Of a DNA stretch of 64,000 nt, positions 28,701 to 39,403 are shown in pieces. Every line of letters begins with the position of its first letter. The stretch's first letter is position 1. The notes under the pieces are model-generated. The model saw only the letters and a list, made by a program, of their open reading frames with translations. It did no database searches and was not told the origin of the DNA. The translations under genes were made by a program, and so were the position numbers. The DNA comes from Anisus vortex. Its lineage: Eukaryota; Mollusca; Gastropoda; Planorbidae. The stretch is taken from contig OX421496.1 in the NCBI GenBank assembly GCA_949126835.1, positions 24,265,844 to 24,329,843 on the forward strand, read 5' to 3'.

Positions 28701-31437
28701 CTAATATTTTGTAAAGTTCATGTAAGTTACAAACTTGGTCCCAAAGCGCCGCTCCTGGCACAATCTGCTCTACGTCACCCTGACTCCCGTTATTTAGGCT
28801 TTTAGACCAACTACAATTGATTCGTTTGCGTGCATGATGTAGGCCTAACTTAAGTACACAATTTCCTATCCATAATTACTTTATCTTTATAATATGCTTA
28901 ATAATGATCTATTTCATTAAACTCTAGGCATATATATTGAAATGAATTTCTCCTAGCTTGCTTCCTCCACCATTTGTCCACTTCGAACCATCTCTACGCA
29001 GACTAATTTCAATTTGGATGTTTCTGTCGTAGAAGTCAGCCCAGTTTTTGAAAAAAGTGCAGAGCGCCCTCGTTATTTAGATGAATACATTGACGTCATC
29101 AGGCAGCGTGTTGCTGAAGCTAAAGAAGAAAGTGGGTCACATTCACTTTTTTTTTATAGTAATCCTCAAAATTAAATCATTGACTGAAAATGCAAAGAGA
29201 ATTGAATTTGATTTGTTTAAAATATCGTTTTTCTATTTTTTTTTAATGCTACAGCAGTAGATCTAGCGATGCATATTTTGTGTTTGATTTTACCCTTTGA
29301 ACATAAAAAGCCTAAGCCAACATCTCTTATTCTGTATCGCTCCCCATGGAGCATAAGGCAGCAACAAAGTTCCGCCATGCCTCCATATCCTGGGCGAGCC
29401 ATCTGATTTCATGCTAAGTTTAATTGGTGGCCTTTGCTTACTCATCCATCGTTCTCCTCCAAGTTCCCATTGGTCTTCCCCTCCTACTTTTTCCTGATGG
29501 TGTCCATTTCAAAGCAATCCTTGGGAGCCTCTTTTTCATCTTCTTTTCTTAATTTCTTCAATAATTATGCAGTTCATTCCTGCGAACTTCACTGTTGTAG
29601 ATGTGGTCTTCCCAGTTAATCTTTAGTATACGTCGAAGACTTCTTCCTTCAAATCCTCAGAGGCGGCTTTCGATTTTGGTATTGGTCTTCCAGGTCTCAG
29701 CAGCATAGAGAAGGAATGAGCGTACATTTGACTTGTACAGTTTCAGTTTTGTTCTTAACTGCAGAGAGAATGACTTCCATATTTGTTCCAGTTTGTTGAA
29801 GGCCTGAGCTGCTATAGCTCGTCTGGTGGAGATTTTATGTCTATGCTTCCGTTAGCATAGATGTATCTGCCAAGGTATTTAAAGTTTTCAATCTCTTCTA
29901 TTTCTACACCATTGGCATGTGTCTTTTGTGAGCTTCTTGTCTTCACTTCCATGAGCTTGGTTTTGCCAGAGTTAATCTTTAGTCCTACACTTGTGGCTAT
30001 TTGTTCTACTCTTGTTGTCTTCTCCTGAATATCTGATTGAGAATGAGAGAGCAGAGCTATGTCATCTGCAAAATCGCAGTCATCTTCTAGATAGGAAGCC
30101 AACATAGGCCTACTATTTATGATATTCTTGCGACTGCGCAGAAGAAACAAAAACTACATTATATGATAAGACATATTAAATAATCTGTACTATTGTATTT
30201 AAATGTTAAGGCAATGGAGAAAAAACTATTTAGATCATATTGTAGGTGTGTGCATTTTAAACTGAATATTGCCGAATTATAAACTCTGCAAAAAGCGCAA
30301 TTTCTTCTGCCTCCTCGGCAATCTGCCATGTATTTATTCCACGTTGTGGTGAATCCCATTGGCTATTAGGCTCTAGATCAAGGGTGTGCAACAGGCGGCC
30401 CGCGGGCCACAAAACGCCCGCCAAGACTTTTAGTGTGGCCCCCGAAGAGCTTCTAATGTTATTTTTCTAAATTCGTTGCATTGATAATGCAAATAAATTT
30501 TCGGACTGTGTGGCCCGTCTTGTTGTATAAAATTTCATATGCGGCCCGAAGCAGAAAAATGTAGCACACTTCTGCTCTAGATCTATAGACTATATATATA
30601 TAACCAAGTGCGGTTCGTGTAATGCTTCACAAGAGTTTGTCCTGGCTGAGCTGTGGTTTCAAGTTCGTTATAGATTTATGTCAGATTTGAACCCGAGGGA
30701 ATTTATTGTAATGTTTAAAATGGTTTAACTCTAAAAAAAAAATCAGTATATATTATGGGTTAACCAGTTCCGGCCTGCACCCCCACTCCCTGTGCAATTG
30801 AGCTTAACACCCCTGATGTAAGTTTGAAAAGTAAACTACTATCGGACGAAATTGATCCATAGGGTCAGCGCTGAAGCAGCGCGCACCAGTTACTATGGCC
30901 ACGGCATACTATGGGAATGTGCGGCCCGCCCAGTCGCCTATTTACTTTACCCCAACTTATGTCCGGTACCGTCAGAGCTGGGGGTAGACTTAGGGACTCA
31001 GTCCCGGTAACAAATCCGTGTCCCAAGCCTTGTAAACTATACAAACTAAAGAAGCCAAGTAAACAAAATTGTCAGATTTTTGTTTCGTTGTTTGTTTTTG
31101 TCCTTTAGTTGATTTTGATTCCCAAGAAGTTGGCCAAATGAAACTTTTATGGTCGGACGTAGACGGTGGGCGACAACGCGGCAATCTGTCCAACGACACT
31201 GACTCTTCAGCAAGCTCTGAGCACGAGACCAGCACAAGCCTCAGCACCGCATCTGTTCCGGACATCTACACGCGGATGAATATCCCACACATCTCATTCA
31301 CCAACTGCACACCAGGCCGATTCCTCTTAATGATCATTTGGTGCATCTATTCAATTATTATAGTAGGACTGGCAGAGGCTTTCTTGTCATACATCATCTT
31401 GTTTACTTTGTTCTTCTTTCTTATAGTTTTGAGATGA
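25606..31437 (+). CDS. RING-finger protein with C-terminal membrane anchor (four exons, 5' partial)
   Basis: Four exons (25606-25706, 26674-26857, 29002-29131, 31109-31437) splice with consistent phases (2, 0, 1) into an open frame of 247 codons plus stop. Exons 1 and 2 together make a C3HC4 RING: CTIC, CGHTFC, CTRC across the junction, and CPTC. A RING of this spacing binds two zinc ions and recruits an E2, so the likely role is E3 ubiquitin ligase. Exon 3 is charged and probably helical. Exon 4 is Ser/Thr-rich and then ends in a strongly hydrophobic segment of about 35 residues (FLLMIIWCIYSIIIVGLAEA onward) closing with LR at the C-terminus, a tail anchor or hairpin. RING plus C-terminal anchor recalls TRIM13/TRIM59, but no B-box is visible, so orthology is open. 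The initiator exon was not found. Confidence 0.8.
26221..26595 (+). repeat. ~55-bp intronic minisatellite (ATTTCACGATCGCAGTAGGC)
   Basis: Seven drifting units contain GGTTTTAGGGTATATGTTAT followed by TTCACGATCG and GTAGGCC. The array ends about 75 bases upstream of RING exon b, close enough to touch its branch-point region. Confidence 0.85.
26674..26857 (+). CDS. RING gene exon b (second half of the RING)
   Basis: Acceptor AATCTTATTCAG, donor CATG/GTAAGG. The single leading base completes an Arg codon; then Cys-Leu-Lys-Lys and, 25 residues later, LTLSCPTCRHSFPARR finish the RING. The exon ends on a codon boundary. Confidence 0.85.
26858..27951 (+). other. Intron of the RING gene; no further exon seen
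   Basis: A 130-codon frame (27005-27397) and an 82-codon frame (27598-27846) are present, but neither has a recognisable domain and neither is bounded by convincing splice sites. I treat both as chance. Confidence 0.45.
27952..28698. mobile_element. 747-bp DNA transposon with palindromic inverted ends, 9-bp target duplication
   Basis: Both ends carry GGAG(G/T)G-TTATA-GGCGGATCC, GCCGTATAACGC, AGCGTTAT-CGGCGGATTT and TTGCGTGAACTC-TGACC, inverted over about 85 bases. The ATACGGCGGATCCGCCGTAT core is itself a perfect palindrome, so each end can fold alone. The flanks 27943-27951 and 28699-28707 are both ATCTAATAT. A 9-bp duplication suggests a Mutator-like mechanism. No transposase is encoded. 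A tRNA-like segment lies at 28459-28533. Confidence 0.85.
28459..28533 (-). other. tRNA-like pseudogene inside the transposon
   Basis: The minus strand reads GTTGGCCCAATGGTTAG (A-box-like) and, 30 bases on, GCAGGTTCAAATCCAACC (B-box). The outer stem pairs with one mismatch, but the D and anticodon stems do not fold. It could act as an RNA polymerase III promoter relic; a working tRNA is unlikely. Confidence 0.5.
29002..29131 (+). CDS. RING gene exon c (charged linker)
   Basis: Acceptor CATCTCTACGCAG, donor GAAA/GTGGGT. It is open for 43 codons (VEVSPVFEKSAERPRYLDEY, then IDVIRQRVAEAKEE), predicted helical and acidic. Phase fits the exons on both sides, the main reason for including it. Confidence 0.65.
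29310..30130 (-). pseudogene. 5'-truncated LINE (endonuclease-type) reverse-transcriptase 3' half
   Basis: Reading from 30130 down: DFADDIALLSHSQSDIQEKT contains the catalytic F-A-D-D box, then VGLKINSGKTKLM and FKYLGRYIYANGSID. In other frames follow AFNKLEQIWKS, SFLLYAAETWKT, LKINWEDHIY, RIALKWTPSGKSRRGRPMGT and WRNFVAALC. The order is that of the LINE family often annotated 'craniofacial development protein 2-like', to which the ORF at 62960-64000 also belongs. Several stops and frameshifts make it dead. It lies in the last intron of the RING gene, opposite to its direction. Confidence 0.85.
30379..30574. mobile_element. hAT MITE, 196 bp, perfect 8-bp target duplication
   Basis: CAAGGGTGTGCAACAGGCGG at the left and TGTAGCACACTTCTG at the right are inverted. 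The flanks 30371-30378 and 30575-30582 are both CTCTAGAT. It is the same family as 52996-53202. It lies in the final intron of the RING gene. Confidence 0.9.
30843..31020 (-). mobile_element. tRNA-derived SINE, copy C (head lost)
   Basis: The body motifs GTCTACCCCCAGCTCTGACG, GGACATAAGTTGGGGTAAAG and CCATAGTAACTGGTGCGCGC match copy B, but the tRNA-like head is missing. The copy ends 88 bases before the terminal RING exon. Confidence 0.75.
31109..31437 (+). CDS. RING gene terminal exon (Ser-rich, membrane anchor)
   Basis: Acceptor TTTTTGTCCTTTAG. It codes for DTDSSASSEHETSTSLSTAS and a C-terminal hydrophobic block, then TGA. AATAAA-type signals occur soon after (for example 31646-31651), consistent with a short 3' untranslated region. 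Confidence 0.75.
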
Positions 31438-32777
31438 GATCACTTTGTTTTAGTACAGTACGCCAACTGGTTCCGATAAAGGCCCTGACCTATATATACT
31501 TAATTTATTATCCTAAATAGTAATCTCAGCTAATTTTGTTGTCATACTATGTCCAGAAAAAGGTTATTTAACTTCATAGAAAAATCAACAAAACAAAAAT
31601 GGTTTTCTTTTAAACTTAATATTTCTTTAGTGAGATTTAAAAACCAAATAAAATGGTGTGGAAAAAAGAACGTCGCAAAATAAATAATAATGTGAATATT
31701 TATGGATAATGTTGTAGGCTACAGTACATTTAAGAGAATATAGCTAATACTTTCCTTATTGCACTATTTAACTTATTCATTGCCCTCAGAAGTTAATCTG
31801 TTATTCTGATTATGTATAAATTATATAGTAAAACTTCTAACATCATTGTAAAAATATTACTTCTTATACAGTAGGTCTATATTTGTATTTTGTTTTAGCT
31901 TTATTGGATAGCAAAAAAAAAAAAATTTATCACTTTAAAAATTACTGATAATTTTAAACAAATATTGAACGAATCATCTAACATAGAAAAAGCAAACAGA
32001 AAAGTAAATTTTAAGAGATTATTAAACTTCTGATAAAAACAAAATTGGATTTCGCTCATTTATTTATTTGTATCACATTACAACTTTCATTTATTTTTTT
32101 ACAGATCTAAAAGCTGTTAAGAATTATTGTTGTAATTTGTAAACTGTTATTTAGTTGCTGATCAGCTTGCCTCTGACAGGAGTTCGAACTGCATTTAGTA
32201 AAATTAATACATTGAAAATTTAATGGAAAAATATTTTTAATGTGTACAAATGTAAACTTTAGTTTTTTAATGTTATTAAATTATCGAAGAAATGTTGAAT
32301 ACTTTTAAAACTCTCGGTTTTGGAAAATGGTAAGTTTTCTGAAAGACATTTTTACCCCCACTTTTATCCCTGACTAAACGCCTTTGGACTAAATAACACA
32401 CAGAAATACTACTTTAAACCATACCATCCCTTTAAACAAATGAAAACAACCCAACGAATAAATAGAATCGACCCTACATTCCTATGTCCAGAAGTCCAAA
32501 TTGACCATTGTCACGAAATATTAAGCTATATGTGTAATTACTTGATTTCAAAGGTAACATAGTATATAAACATCAAATAGATCTCCACAAATTTTAATTG
32601 TTTGAATAATAGTTTTAATAAAAGTATATATTACACAGAGAATTCTGTAGAACATTTATTATGCAACAAATACACAAAAGCTAAAATTAAATTCTACCAA
32701 ATAAACACTTCTTATGACCAACCAAATATCATAAAATCTTAAATCGTTTAGTCTAGTCTCTGATATTCCTATTGATA
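31438..32777. other. 3' untranslated region and spacer; no gene seen
   Basis: Very AT-rich. Several AATAAA-like signals occur in the first 300 bases (for example at 31646), which may end the RING gene transcript. No domain is readable after that. Confidence 0.45.
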
Positions 32778-34160
32778 GACTGAGCGATGGCAAACCTATG
32801 GCACGCGGAGCCGTTTCTGTGGGCACGCGAGCATTTACCAAAAATGAAATAGCTTAGTTTTGGCAGTTAAGGCCACACCGCTAGGGATGGGATGGGACCA
32901 GAAAAGGTATTTCAGTTACTAGTGACGGTGCACATTGCATGGTGAGCGGCACATCTGGTTTCATACAGTTCTTTGTTTAAGAAACAAAACACCCAGTCGT
33001 TCAGTTTCACTGTAATATACACCCAGAGCTCTTTGTGCCAGGGATAGCTGCAAGAAATTAGATGATATCTTCAAAGATGTCACAAAAAAGTGCCAATTAC
33101 ATCACGGCTCCTGCTCTTAATTGTCGACAGTTTCACGCACTTCTTGATGTGGTCAAGACGCAGTATAATACTTTACTCGTGTACAATAATGTCAGGCGGC
33201 TGAGCAGAGGACGAGTATTGAAGAGATTTGTAGCATGCTTGGATGAAATTAGGCTTTTTATTATTCAAAAGGGGCAGGATTATCCACAGCTCACTGATAA
33301 TACTGATAATACTGATATGGTCGGGCTTACCAACCTCATGTTTTTTTACAGCACACTTCAATAAACAGCAGAAATGATGTTTTGTAATATCAGAACATTT
33401 GAAAGAAAACTGCAGGTTGATTTTTTTTAAAAAGACCTACAATGTGAGCAACTGAAATATTTTCCAAATATATAAATGCATTTACAAAATGCTATAACAT
33501 TTACCGACAAGCCATCAGGAAATCTACAAGGAATTTTCTAGCATTGTAGCAGCTTCAACAGATAGTTTCAGTAATATATTTTATACAGATCTGCTTATTG
33601 TGGTTAAATTTAGGAAATTTGGAAATGGAGCTATTGGAATTTCAAGAAAGCTCTATTTGGAAAAATAAAATTCTATAATCTGCGTGAAAGGATGGCATAA
33701 GACAGCACAGGTGTTCGCTCTGATGATGGAATTCTATGCCAAATAATTTCAAGTCGATGAAAGCATTTGGGATTGCAATTCTTACTTTGTTTGGGTCATC
33801 CTATGCTTGTGAGCAGCTGTTTTCAACTTTAATTATATCAAATGTGATACAGAGCCCACACAAGCCTATGTAGCGCCCCAGGGCTAATGTTTCAGCAACA
33901 CCCCCTTGTGTACTGTAACTGCTTTGTTTAGTGCTATATTTAGACTATATTTGCCGCCCCTAGAAGTGTCGCCCCGGGCATATGCCCCCTCTCCCCCCCC
34001 CCCTATGTGAGGGCACTGATCTGATACAAGAAACATACTGACAGATGACCTTAGTGCTGCATGTGTCGCTATTAAAGTTACGGAGTATGAGCCAAGGCTT
34101 TACAAATTATTAGCATGCACACAACAGCAAAATCACAATATCAATGCAAACTGTAATTGT
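32778..34160 (+). pseudogene. hAT transposase remnant (GTF2IRD2-like), interrupted by a MITE
   Basis: The left end ATGGCAAACCTATGGCACGC resembles the ends of this hAT group. The frame 33062-33364 reads NYITAPALNCRQFHALLDVV, then NVRRLSRGRVLKRFVACLDE and IRLFIIQKGQDYPQL, a near-canonical central block of GTF2IRD2-type hAT proteins. The dimerisation motif ILTLFGSSYACEQLFSTL is at 33780-33835, and NILTDDLSAACVAIK with EPRLYKL continues at 34030-34110. Between these two a 169-bp MITE has inserted. Stops and lost segments (33365-33770) make it non-functional. Confidence 0.8.
33850..34018. mobile_element. hAT MITE inserted inside a hAT transposase
   Basis: It begins CAGAGCCCACACAAGCCTAT and ends CCTATGTGAGGGCACTG, the inverted arrangement of the copy at 13503-13678. 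Flanks ATGTGATA (33842-33849) and ATCTGATA (34019-34026) match at 7 of 8 bases. The insertion falls within the conserved C-terminal motif of the surrounding transposase. Confidence 0.85.
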
Positions 34161-34537
34161 GTAATTGTAATATATTAATAATTTGTTTATTTAATTTTAA
34201 TTAAGCAAAGTTCAGTATAGGAACCAATGAACTATGCATATTATAGCGAAGTGATAGGAACATAAGTAATGGAGAGAAAAAAAATCATATTTAGATATAT
34301 GGAATACATTAGAAACCAGAGTTAAATAGAATGTGACGTCATTTTTTATTAAATGTTTTGTTCGACAAGTCAAAACACAAGGGATATAACTCTTTTCTTA
34401 CGTCCAATACAATTAAAAACAGCGTGACATATTTAAAAAAATGCTTTTTTCAAAATAAATTATGTTATTTAATTAGATATAAACAAAGTATTTCATATAC
34501 ATACCCTTTTTCTCCCTTTTCTTTTAACTCGTACTGT
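34161..34537. other. No gene seen
   Basis: AT-rich spacer after the hAT remnant. A 74-codon frame at 34358-34582 runs into the adjacent CTGT repeat and shows no domain. Confidence 0.4.
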
Positions 34538-34690
34538 CTGTCTGTCTGTCTGCTTGGTTGCTTGGTTGGTTGCTGCTTGTAAGCAAAACTTTGCATCAAT
34601 TTTTCTACCACTTCCCGTCGTTCAATCGAGCTGAAACTTAGACAGCAGACTTTTCCCGACTAACAATACATTGTATCAAATTTTCAGCAT
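34538..34690 (-). mobile_element. Retroelement 3' end, inverted copy of 17448
   Basis: The minus strand gives AATGTATTGTTAGTCGGG, CTGCTGTCTAAGTTTCAGCT, CGATTGAACGACGGGAAGTGG and a (CAGA)n tail. The shared order with 17448-17580 defines a family whose protein-coding part is not in this window. Confidence 0.5.
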
Positions 34691-34947
34691 CATAGCCTTT
34701 GGAATAGTGGAGAATTCCTTCGACCAATTAGCGAATCGAAGAAAAAGTTTTAGGTCAAACATGGCTGCCTCTACCGGAAGCGACGGTAGTAAATAAACTT
34801 TTCGGATATGTTCGTTTTTACGAAATAAATAGAATGAAAACTTTGATATGCAGCTTATCTGGGAGAGGGAAACTCCGATCTGAAACCTCCGCTGAGTATG
34901 TAGATGCAGCAATAGCGTAACATTATGAAATTCGAAAGTTAAAATAG

Positions 34948-35112
34948 ATATTCGGCTGATAACCGAAAGTCAATATCAGTTTTGGCCAAAACCGTAAACA
35001 AACCAAAAACAAACTTTTGGCTTCGGCCGAAACCGAAAACACGCCAAAAAATGGTGTTTGCCTATTTTCGGCTCCGAAAACGAAGCCGAAACCGAATATC
35101 GGTCGGTCTCTA
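34948..35112. mobile_element. MITE rich in CCGAAACCGAA, end CTAGAGACCGACCGATATTC
   Basis: The right end read inward is CTAGAGACCGACCGATATTC-GGTTTCGG; the left end carries GATATTCGGCTGATAACCGA. The body is made of internally complementary CCGAAA/TTTCGG blocks. No target duplication was identified. Confidence 0.5.
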
Positions 35113-35237
35113 GTTAGCACAGTGCGCTCAGTGTTGCAACCCATTCATTAAGTCCAATATTATTCTTTTTTTTTTAAAGGCATATTCCCAACAAAGGTCA
35201 TGGTCGCACTTTGGTTTTCGCTTTTAAGCCGGATGAA

Positions 35238-35455
35238 CATCAAGCAACACAGTCCGGCGCGGCAACGCGCAACAAGAACTAAAAACTAGTTCTGGTAATT
35301 ACCCGCGCCGGTGGGCAAATCGGTCGCCTCGACAGACCCGCACCCTCTATGAACATCTGCAAAGCAAAAATAGTAACATTCCTCGCACGAGTTCGCGCGG
35401 GTCGACTCGCGCGTGCGATTTTCCGATACCCGCCGCCTCTATGAATGCTGGCTAA
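35238..35455 (+). repeat. GC-rich ~215-bp direct repeat, copy 1
   Basis: CAACACAGTCCGGCGCGGCA, AAGAACTAAAAACTAGTTCT, GTCGACTCGCGCGTGCGATT and ACCCGCCGCCTCTATGAATG. It holds a palindrome (AGAACTA/TAGTTCT) and a CCGGCGCGG/CCGCGCCGG stem. It is CpG-rich in an AT-rich region. Confidence 0.85.
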
Positions 35456-35577
35456 GTGTACGCTAGAAAACCGCGCCTAATCACTCGCGCGGTTGGTGTT
35501 TTTAGCAAAAGCGGGAAAAAGCCAGACGAGACAACAAACACTTCACATGCAATCCAGTCTCTCCTTGCAATAGCAAC

Positions 35578-36252
35578 TAGGGATGTTAAACGAAAACCGG
35601 ATTCCGGTTTTGAAACTGAAAACCGGTTTTGTTTTTCAAAACCGGATTTCGGTTTGTTGGTTGGAAGTTGGAAGGTATTCATTATTTCAAGTAGAAGGCT
35701 CTTTTTTTTTTTTCTAATGGAAATATTTTAATAAATAATGTTGGATTCGCACAAAACAATTTTTGAAATGCCTTGCTAACACGATTTAGTCTTAGATATC
35801 GTGTTTCTTGTGTTTACAAATACCAACTAGATCTATGGCTTGCGATAAAAACAACATCAAACCAATTGAGAAGTTACAGTTACAATTAACAGGATCCATT
35901 TTACTTGTCGGCTATGTTAGATGTGCGCTACTTTTTGATGTACGCAATGCAGAGACGCAAACTAGCCCTTCCCTGTGACCCTGAACAATTCGGCTAGACA
36001 CCACAATAATTTTATGGTAAAGAGTAGAAAATCATATTGTATTCACACAAATCAACCCCTTGAATGCCCTGCAAACACTAATTGAGTGTGAACTATTTAT
36101 CAAATATAACCTATCTACAAAACTACGCACATTTGGCTTTTCCGGCCTTGTGACTTGTGACATTGCGCGGGGGTGGGGGGGGGGGGGACCAAAATCCGGT
36201 TTTATAGAACTGAAAACCGGTTTTGGAAAAAAAAACGGTTTTAACATCCCTA
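35578..36252. mobile_element. hAT-type element, 675 bp, near-exact 8-bp target duplication
   Basis: TAGGGATGTTAAACGAAAAC at the left and ACGGTTTTAACATCCCTA at the right are inverted ends; both are followed inward by AACCGG blocks. Flanks ATAGCAAC (35570-35577) and ATAGTAAC (36253-36260) match at 7 of 8. No transposase inside. Confidence 0.85.
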
Positions 36253-36389
36253 ATAGTAACAGACAAAATGACTTCTTTTATTGATGACTTTGTATTGTTA
36301 GACAGCAGTTTATACCAACAGACAATTAGTATGTGTGGGTGGGAAACATACAGACAAGCACGCGGACATAAATTTTACAGTGCGACAAG

Positions 36390-36495
36390 CAGACAGGTAG
36401 ACTGAAAGACAGACAGGCAGACAGACAATCAAACAGGCAGACAAACAGATAGATTGACAGACAGACAGACAAACAGATAGATAGACAGACAGACA
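36390..36495 (+). repeat. (GACA)n/(GATA)n microsatellite
   Basis: Imperfect CAGACAGACAGA and CAGATAGATAGA runs directly downstream (minus-strand sense) of the MADF exon. Confidence 0.85.
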
Positions 36496-36527
36496 GAATA
36501 AATCATATAAAAAAATTGAAACTTGTC

Positions 36528-36707
36528 TTCACTGTTCATCTCTTTGCTGATTTCCTTCCATGCTTTGTCTACGAGATTCCTGTTGGCATATTCTTTCATT
36601 CTTTTGTCCCATATTATCGGTCTTTTGAAAACTGCAGCGATAAGTAGGTCAACATCCATCTTGAGCCGTCGTTTTATCAACAAATGGACGTAGATATCTG
36701 TAAACAC
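36528..36707 (-). CDS. MADF-domain exon (N-terminal part)
   Basis: The minus strand reads MDVDLLIAAVFKRPIIWDKR, then MKEYANRNLVDKAWKEISKE. 'LI-x-x-V-x-x-x-P-x-x-W-D ... Y-x-N-R-x-x-x-x-x-A-W-x-x-I' is the first half of the MADF DNA-binding domain of Adf-1-type regulators and of PIF/Harbinger accessory proteins. A possible acceptor (GTGTTTACAG) lies at 36698; a donor is less clear (AACA/GTGAAG at about 36531). The second half of the domain was not found. It could be a host exon or a transposon-borne MADF gene. Confidence 0.5.
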
Positions 36708-36721
36708 ACAACCAGCAAAAG

Positions 36722-36935
36722 TGCACAGCCAACACAGTCCGGCGCGGCAACAAGAACTAAAAACTAGTTCTGGTAATTACCCGCGCCGGTCTGCTAATTT
36801 GTCGCCCCGAGAGACCCGCGTCCTCTATAAAACAATTGCAAAGCAAAAATTTAGTAACATTCCTTGCACGAGTTCGCTCGTGTCGACTCGCGCGTGCGAT
36901 TTTCCGAAACCCGCCGCCTCTAAAAACGTAGCCTA
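36722..36935 (+). repeat. GC-rich ~215-bp direct repeat, copy 2
   Basis: Same order and orientation as 35238-35455 with scattered substitutions. The two copies bracket a hAT element and a MADF exon. Their 3' ends (CCGCCTCTA-AA-CGTAGCCTAAG) resemble transposon termini, but the repeats are direct, not inverted. Confidence 0.85.
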
Positions 36936-39095
36936 AGAAGGGTAATCTTGAGCTTTGACAAAGGCCTTATCGACTTATGTCTACTGTGTAATTGTGACGT
37001 AAAAGTCATATACAGCCCATTCTATACTTATAACCTTGATCTATTGCTATGTTTAGACAGTAACTGAGAAATACAGATGGGGGCGGTGATTAGATTTTTA
37101 GAAGAGGAAGTAGGGGCTAGGGTGAGTATAAATTAAATATCTGGCTCAGCTCGTTAGAAAACGAAGTTCGGTGCTTTTGTTCCTTATCACAGTTTCCTTC
37201 AGATTGTTTTGGTTTTAATTTGGATAAATTAGATTTATATAGCCTTTGATATATAAAAAACCAGTTTTGATATTAAATTATAAAAGAAATATAAGTTGAG
37301 CAAAAGCACTATGCAGAGACGAATTAATGAAATGGCACGTGATCGAGGTGAGAGTATATTGTGTGAGTACCTAAAAACTGTCCACATTTTTAAATGTAAA
37401 TGTAAATTACATGTAAGGGGTGGGAGTGGATAGAAGGTGAAAGAAGGGTAAGGAAGGGGGATGAAAAAGGGTGATGGATCGTGGTCTATGCAACCTTGGC
37501 CTAACCGAACCCAAGGTGACTGTCAAGTCTAAGGCTTTAGCTAAACTAAACTATCCTAAATAAAATAACAGCTACTACTGGCTAACTAAAACAGCACGAC
37601 ACACCACAAGAGCACGACACTTAAAAGAAACAGAAATAGATAAACAAAAGCTAAAGTGACACTATAAAACTATAACTTTATTCACATAAAAATACTCTAA
37701 ATCTAACTTCAAGAAAACCATTATAAAAAAAGACACAATACTGAATCAGTCCAACTGAAGCCCTAACTTAAATTAAACTAAAAATAGACTTTTACTAAAA
37801 CTAGAACAAACAATCAAATTCCTGCTGTCTAAGAAAACATATTTACATCCCACTAAAAAACATATTTTATCAATCAACAAAAAAACCCAACCAGATTATA
37901 CATCGCCTGGCTGAAATACACAATAAACACATAAATAAATCATCAATTTAAATTCATAACATTATATACATATAAATAAAAGGTAAACATAAAATAGTAA
38001 AGGATGCCATGCCAGACCAGGCATCTCAAGTAGTTATGCCAAATATGGAATGCATTATAATAATATATATACAAAAGGACTACAAAATCCCCACCACCAG
38101 TGACTATGAAAAAGCCACTAAAGGCTATATAGAAAACAGTTAATTAAATGTGATTCTGGCGCCCAAGCCAACCACATTTAAAATCAAACATACTCGACCT
38201 CATATTACAAAGTGGGTAACAATGAAGTAAACCACTTGTAAATAGGAAATATAAACCATACAGCGTGGCTGGCAAATAAATGCGCCACCTGTTACAACCT
38301 GTAAACAAGGCAGCAATGGGCACTCCCAATTAACACGAATTGTAGTGCTAATTACCACGTATAACAACATGAAAACATTATAAAAATAAACCATTCAATA
38401 ATTAAAATAACAAATTACACACAAGACTCATACCAGTCCCGTGTGTAAACACTGAATACAAGGCATAATAAAACATAGATTAAAACTATTATCATTACCT
38501 TAGCAGCCACACCTTAGTACTACAAAAAGATGACCACTGGACACTAAGTCCACACAAAGGTAAAAACAGGGAAGCACACAGCTTCATAGAGCACACAGCC
38601 TAATATTGTGGCACACAGCCACCTACCCTCGCATCAAGCGAAAGACTTTCTTCCCCAAAAACCAAAGGGACCCGCCAACAGGCCTATTTATAGCCCAAAA
38701 TGGCGGGCGAAAAAAAAAAAAACACGGAATCAATTCAAACGAAACAGCTGCCAACTTAAAACAGTTACAGACCCTTACACTGACCCCGCTTTTAAAATTT
38801 TGCCGACCCGGCAAATAAGGTAACACATAATAAATTCATGGACAAAAATGTACAAAAACATATAAAGGCTTCAGCATAATGAAATGCAGAAGAATTAAAA
38901 TATCATACAAAAGTAAATAAAAAGCGAACATATAATATATAAAAATAGGCAGAAAAATCAAAATCATACATGCGGGATATTAAAAGCAACATTATGCAAA
39001 TATATACAAAAAAACTAATTACACCATACAAAGAAGGTCTCAGTAAAAATACTACAATACCAAAAACTTATTCTAAAACAGATTGCTGTCCATTT
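36936..39095. other. A-rich region without a clear gene
   Basis: From about 37500 to 39000 the plus strand is A-rich with many short AAAA and TAAA runs and no readable domain. It may be the 3' untranslated region and LTR of the Ty3-type element whose gene ends at 39096, but no LTR pair can be demonstrated. At 37312-37348 a short ATG frame ends in a GTGAGA donor, with TATAAAT about 180 bases upstream (37126); this is only suggestive of a first exon. Confidence 0.3.
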
Positions 39096-39403
39096 TTATG
39101 CAGCAGGCCTCCTCTTTCCAGCAAGGGTCCTTACCGGTATCACAGGTTGGGGCACTGAGGACAGGATACTTCTTTTATCAGGCTTTTCTGATGACCTGGG
39201 ATGACAGGGTAGAGCAACCCTGTACTCGATGTGGCTGTAAGACCAGGATCCCTCTTTCACTGCACGAGGATCATCAGGGTTCACACGATCGGTTCTGGGC
39301 ACAGGCTGAGTACGACCAGAGGGCTGAACCAGTTTTAAATTACATTGGACAACCCTGCGCTGTCCCGGTCTACCATCTTGTCTTTTAACCGTGTATAGCC
39401 CAC
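39096..39403 (-). pseudogene. 3' part of a Ty3-type Gag/integrase-tail gene (beyond the LTR insertion)
   Basis: Removing the LTR element and one target-duplication copy puts this segment in frame with 43764-44843 and keeps it open for about 100 codons to a TAA at 39096-39098. It contains RRVVQCNLKLVQ, resembling the 'RVVHxxxLKPxx' close of a gypsy integrase, then a Pro/Arg-rich tail. It is separated from its 5' part by 4.36 kb of inserted DNA, so the gene as it stands is disrupted. Confidence 0.7.
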
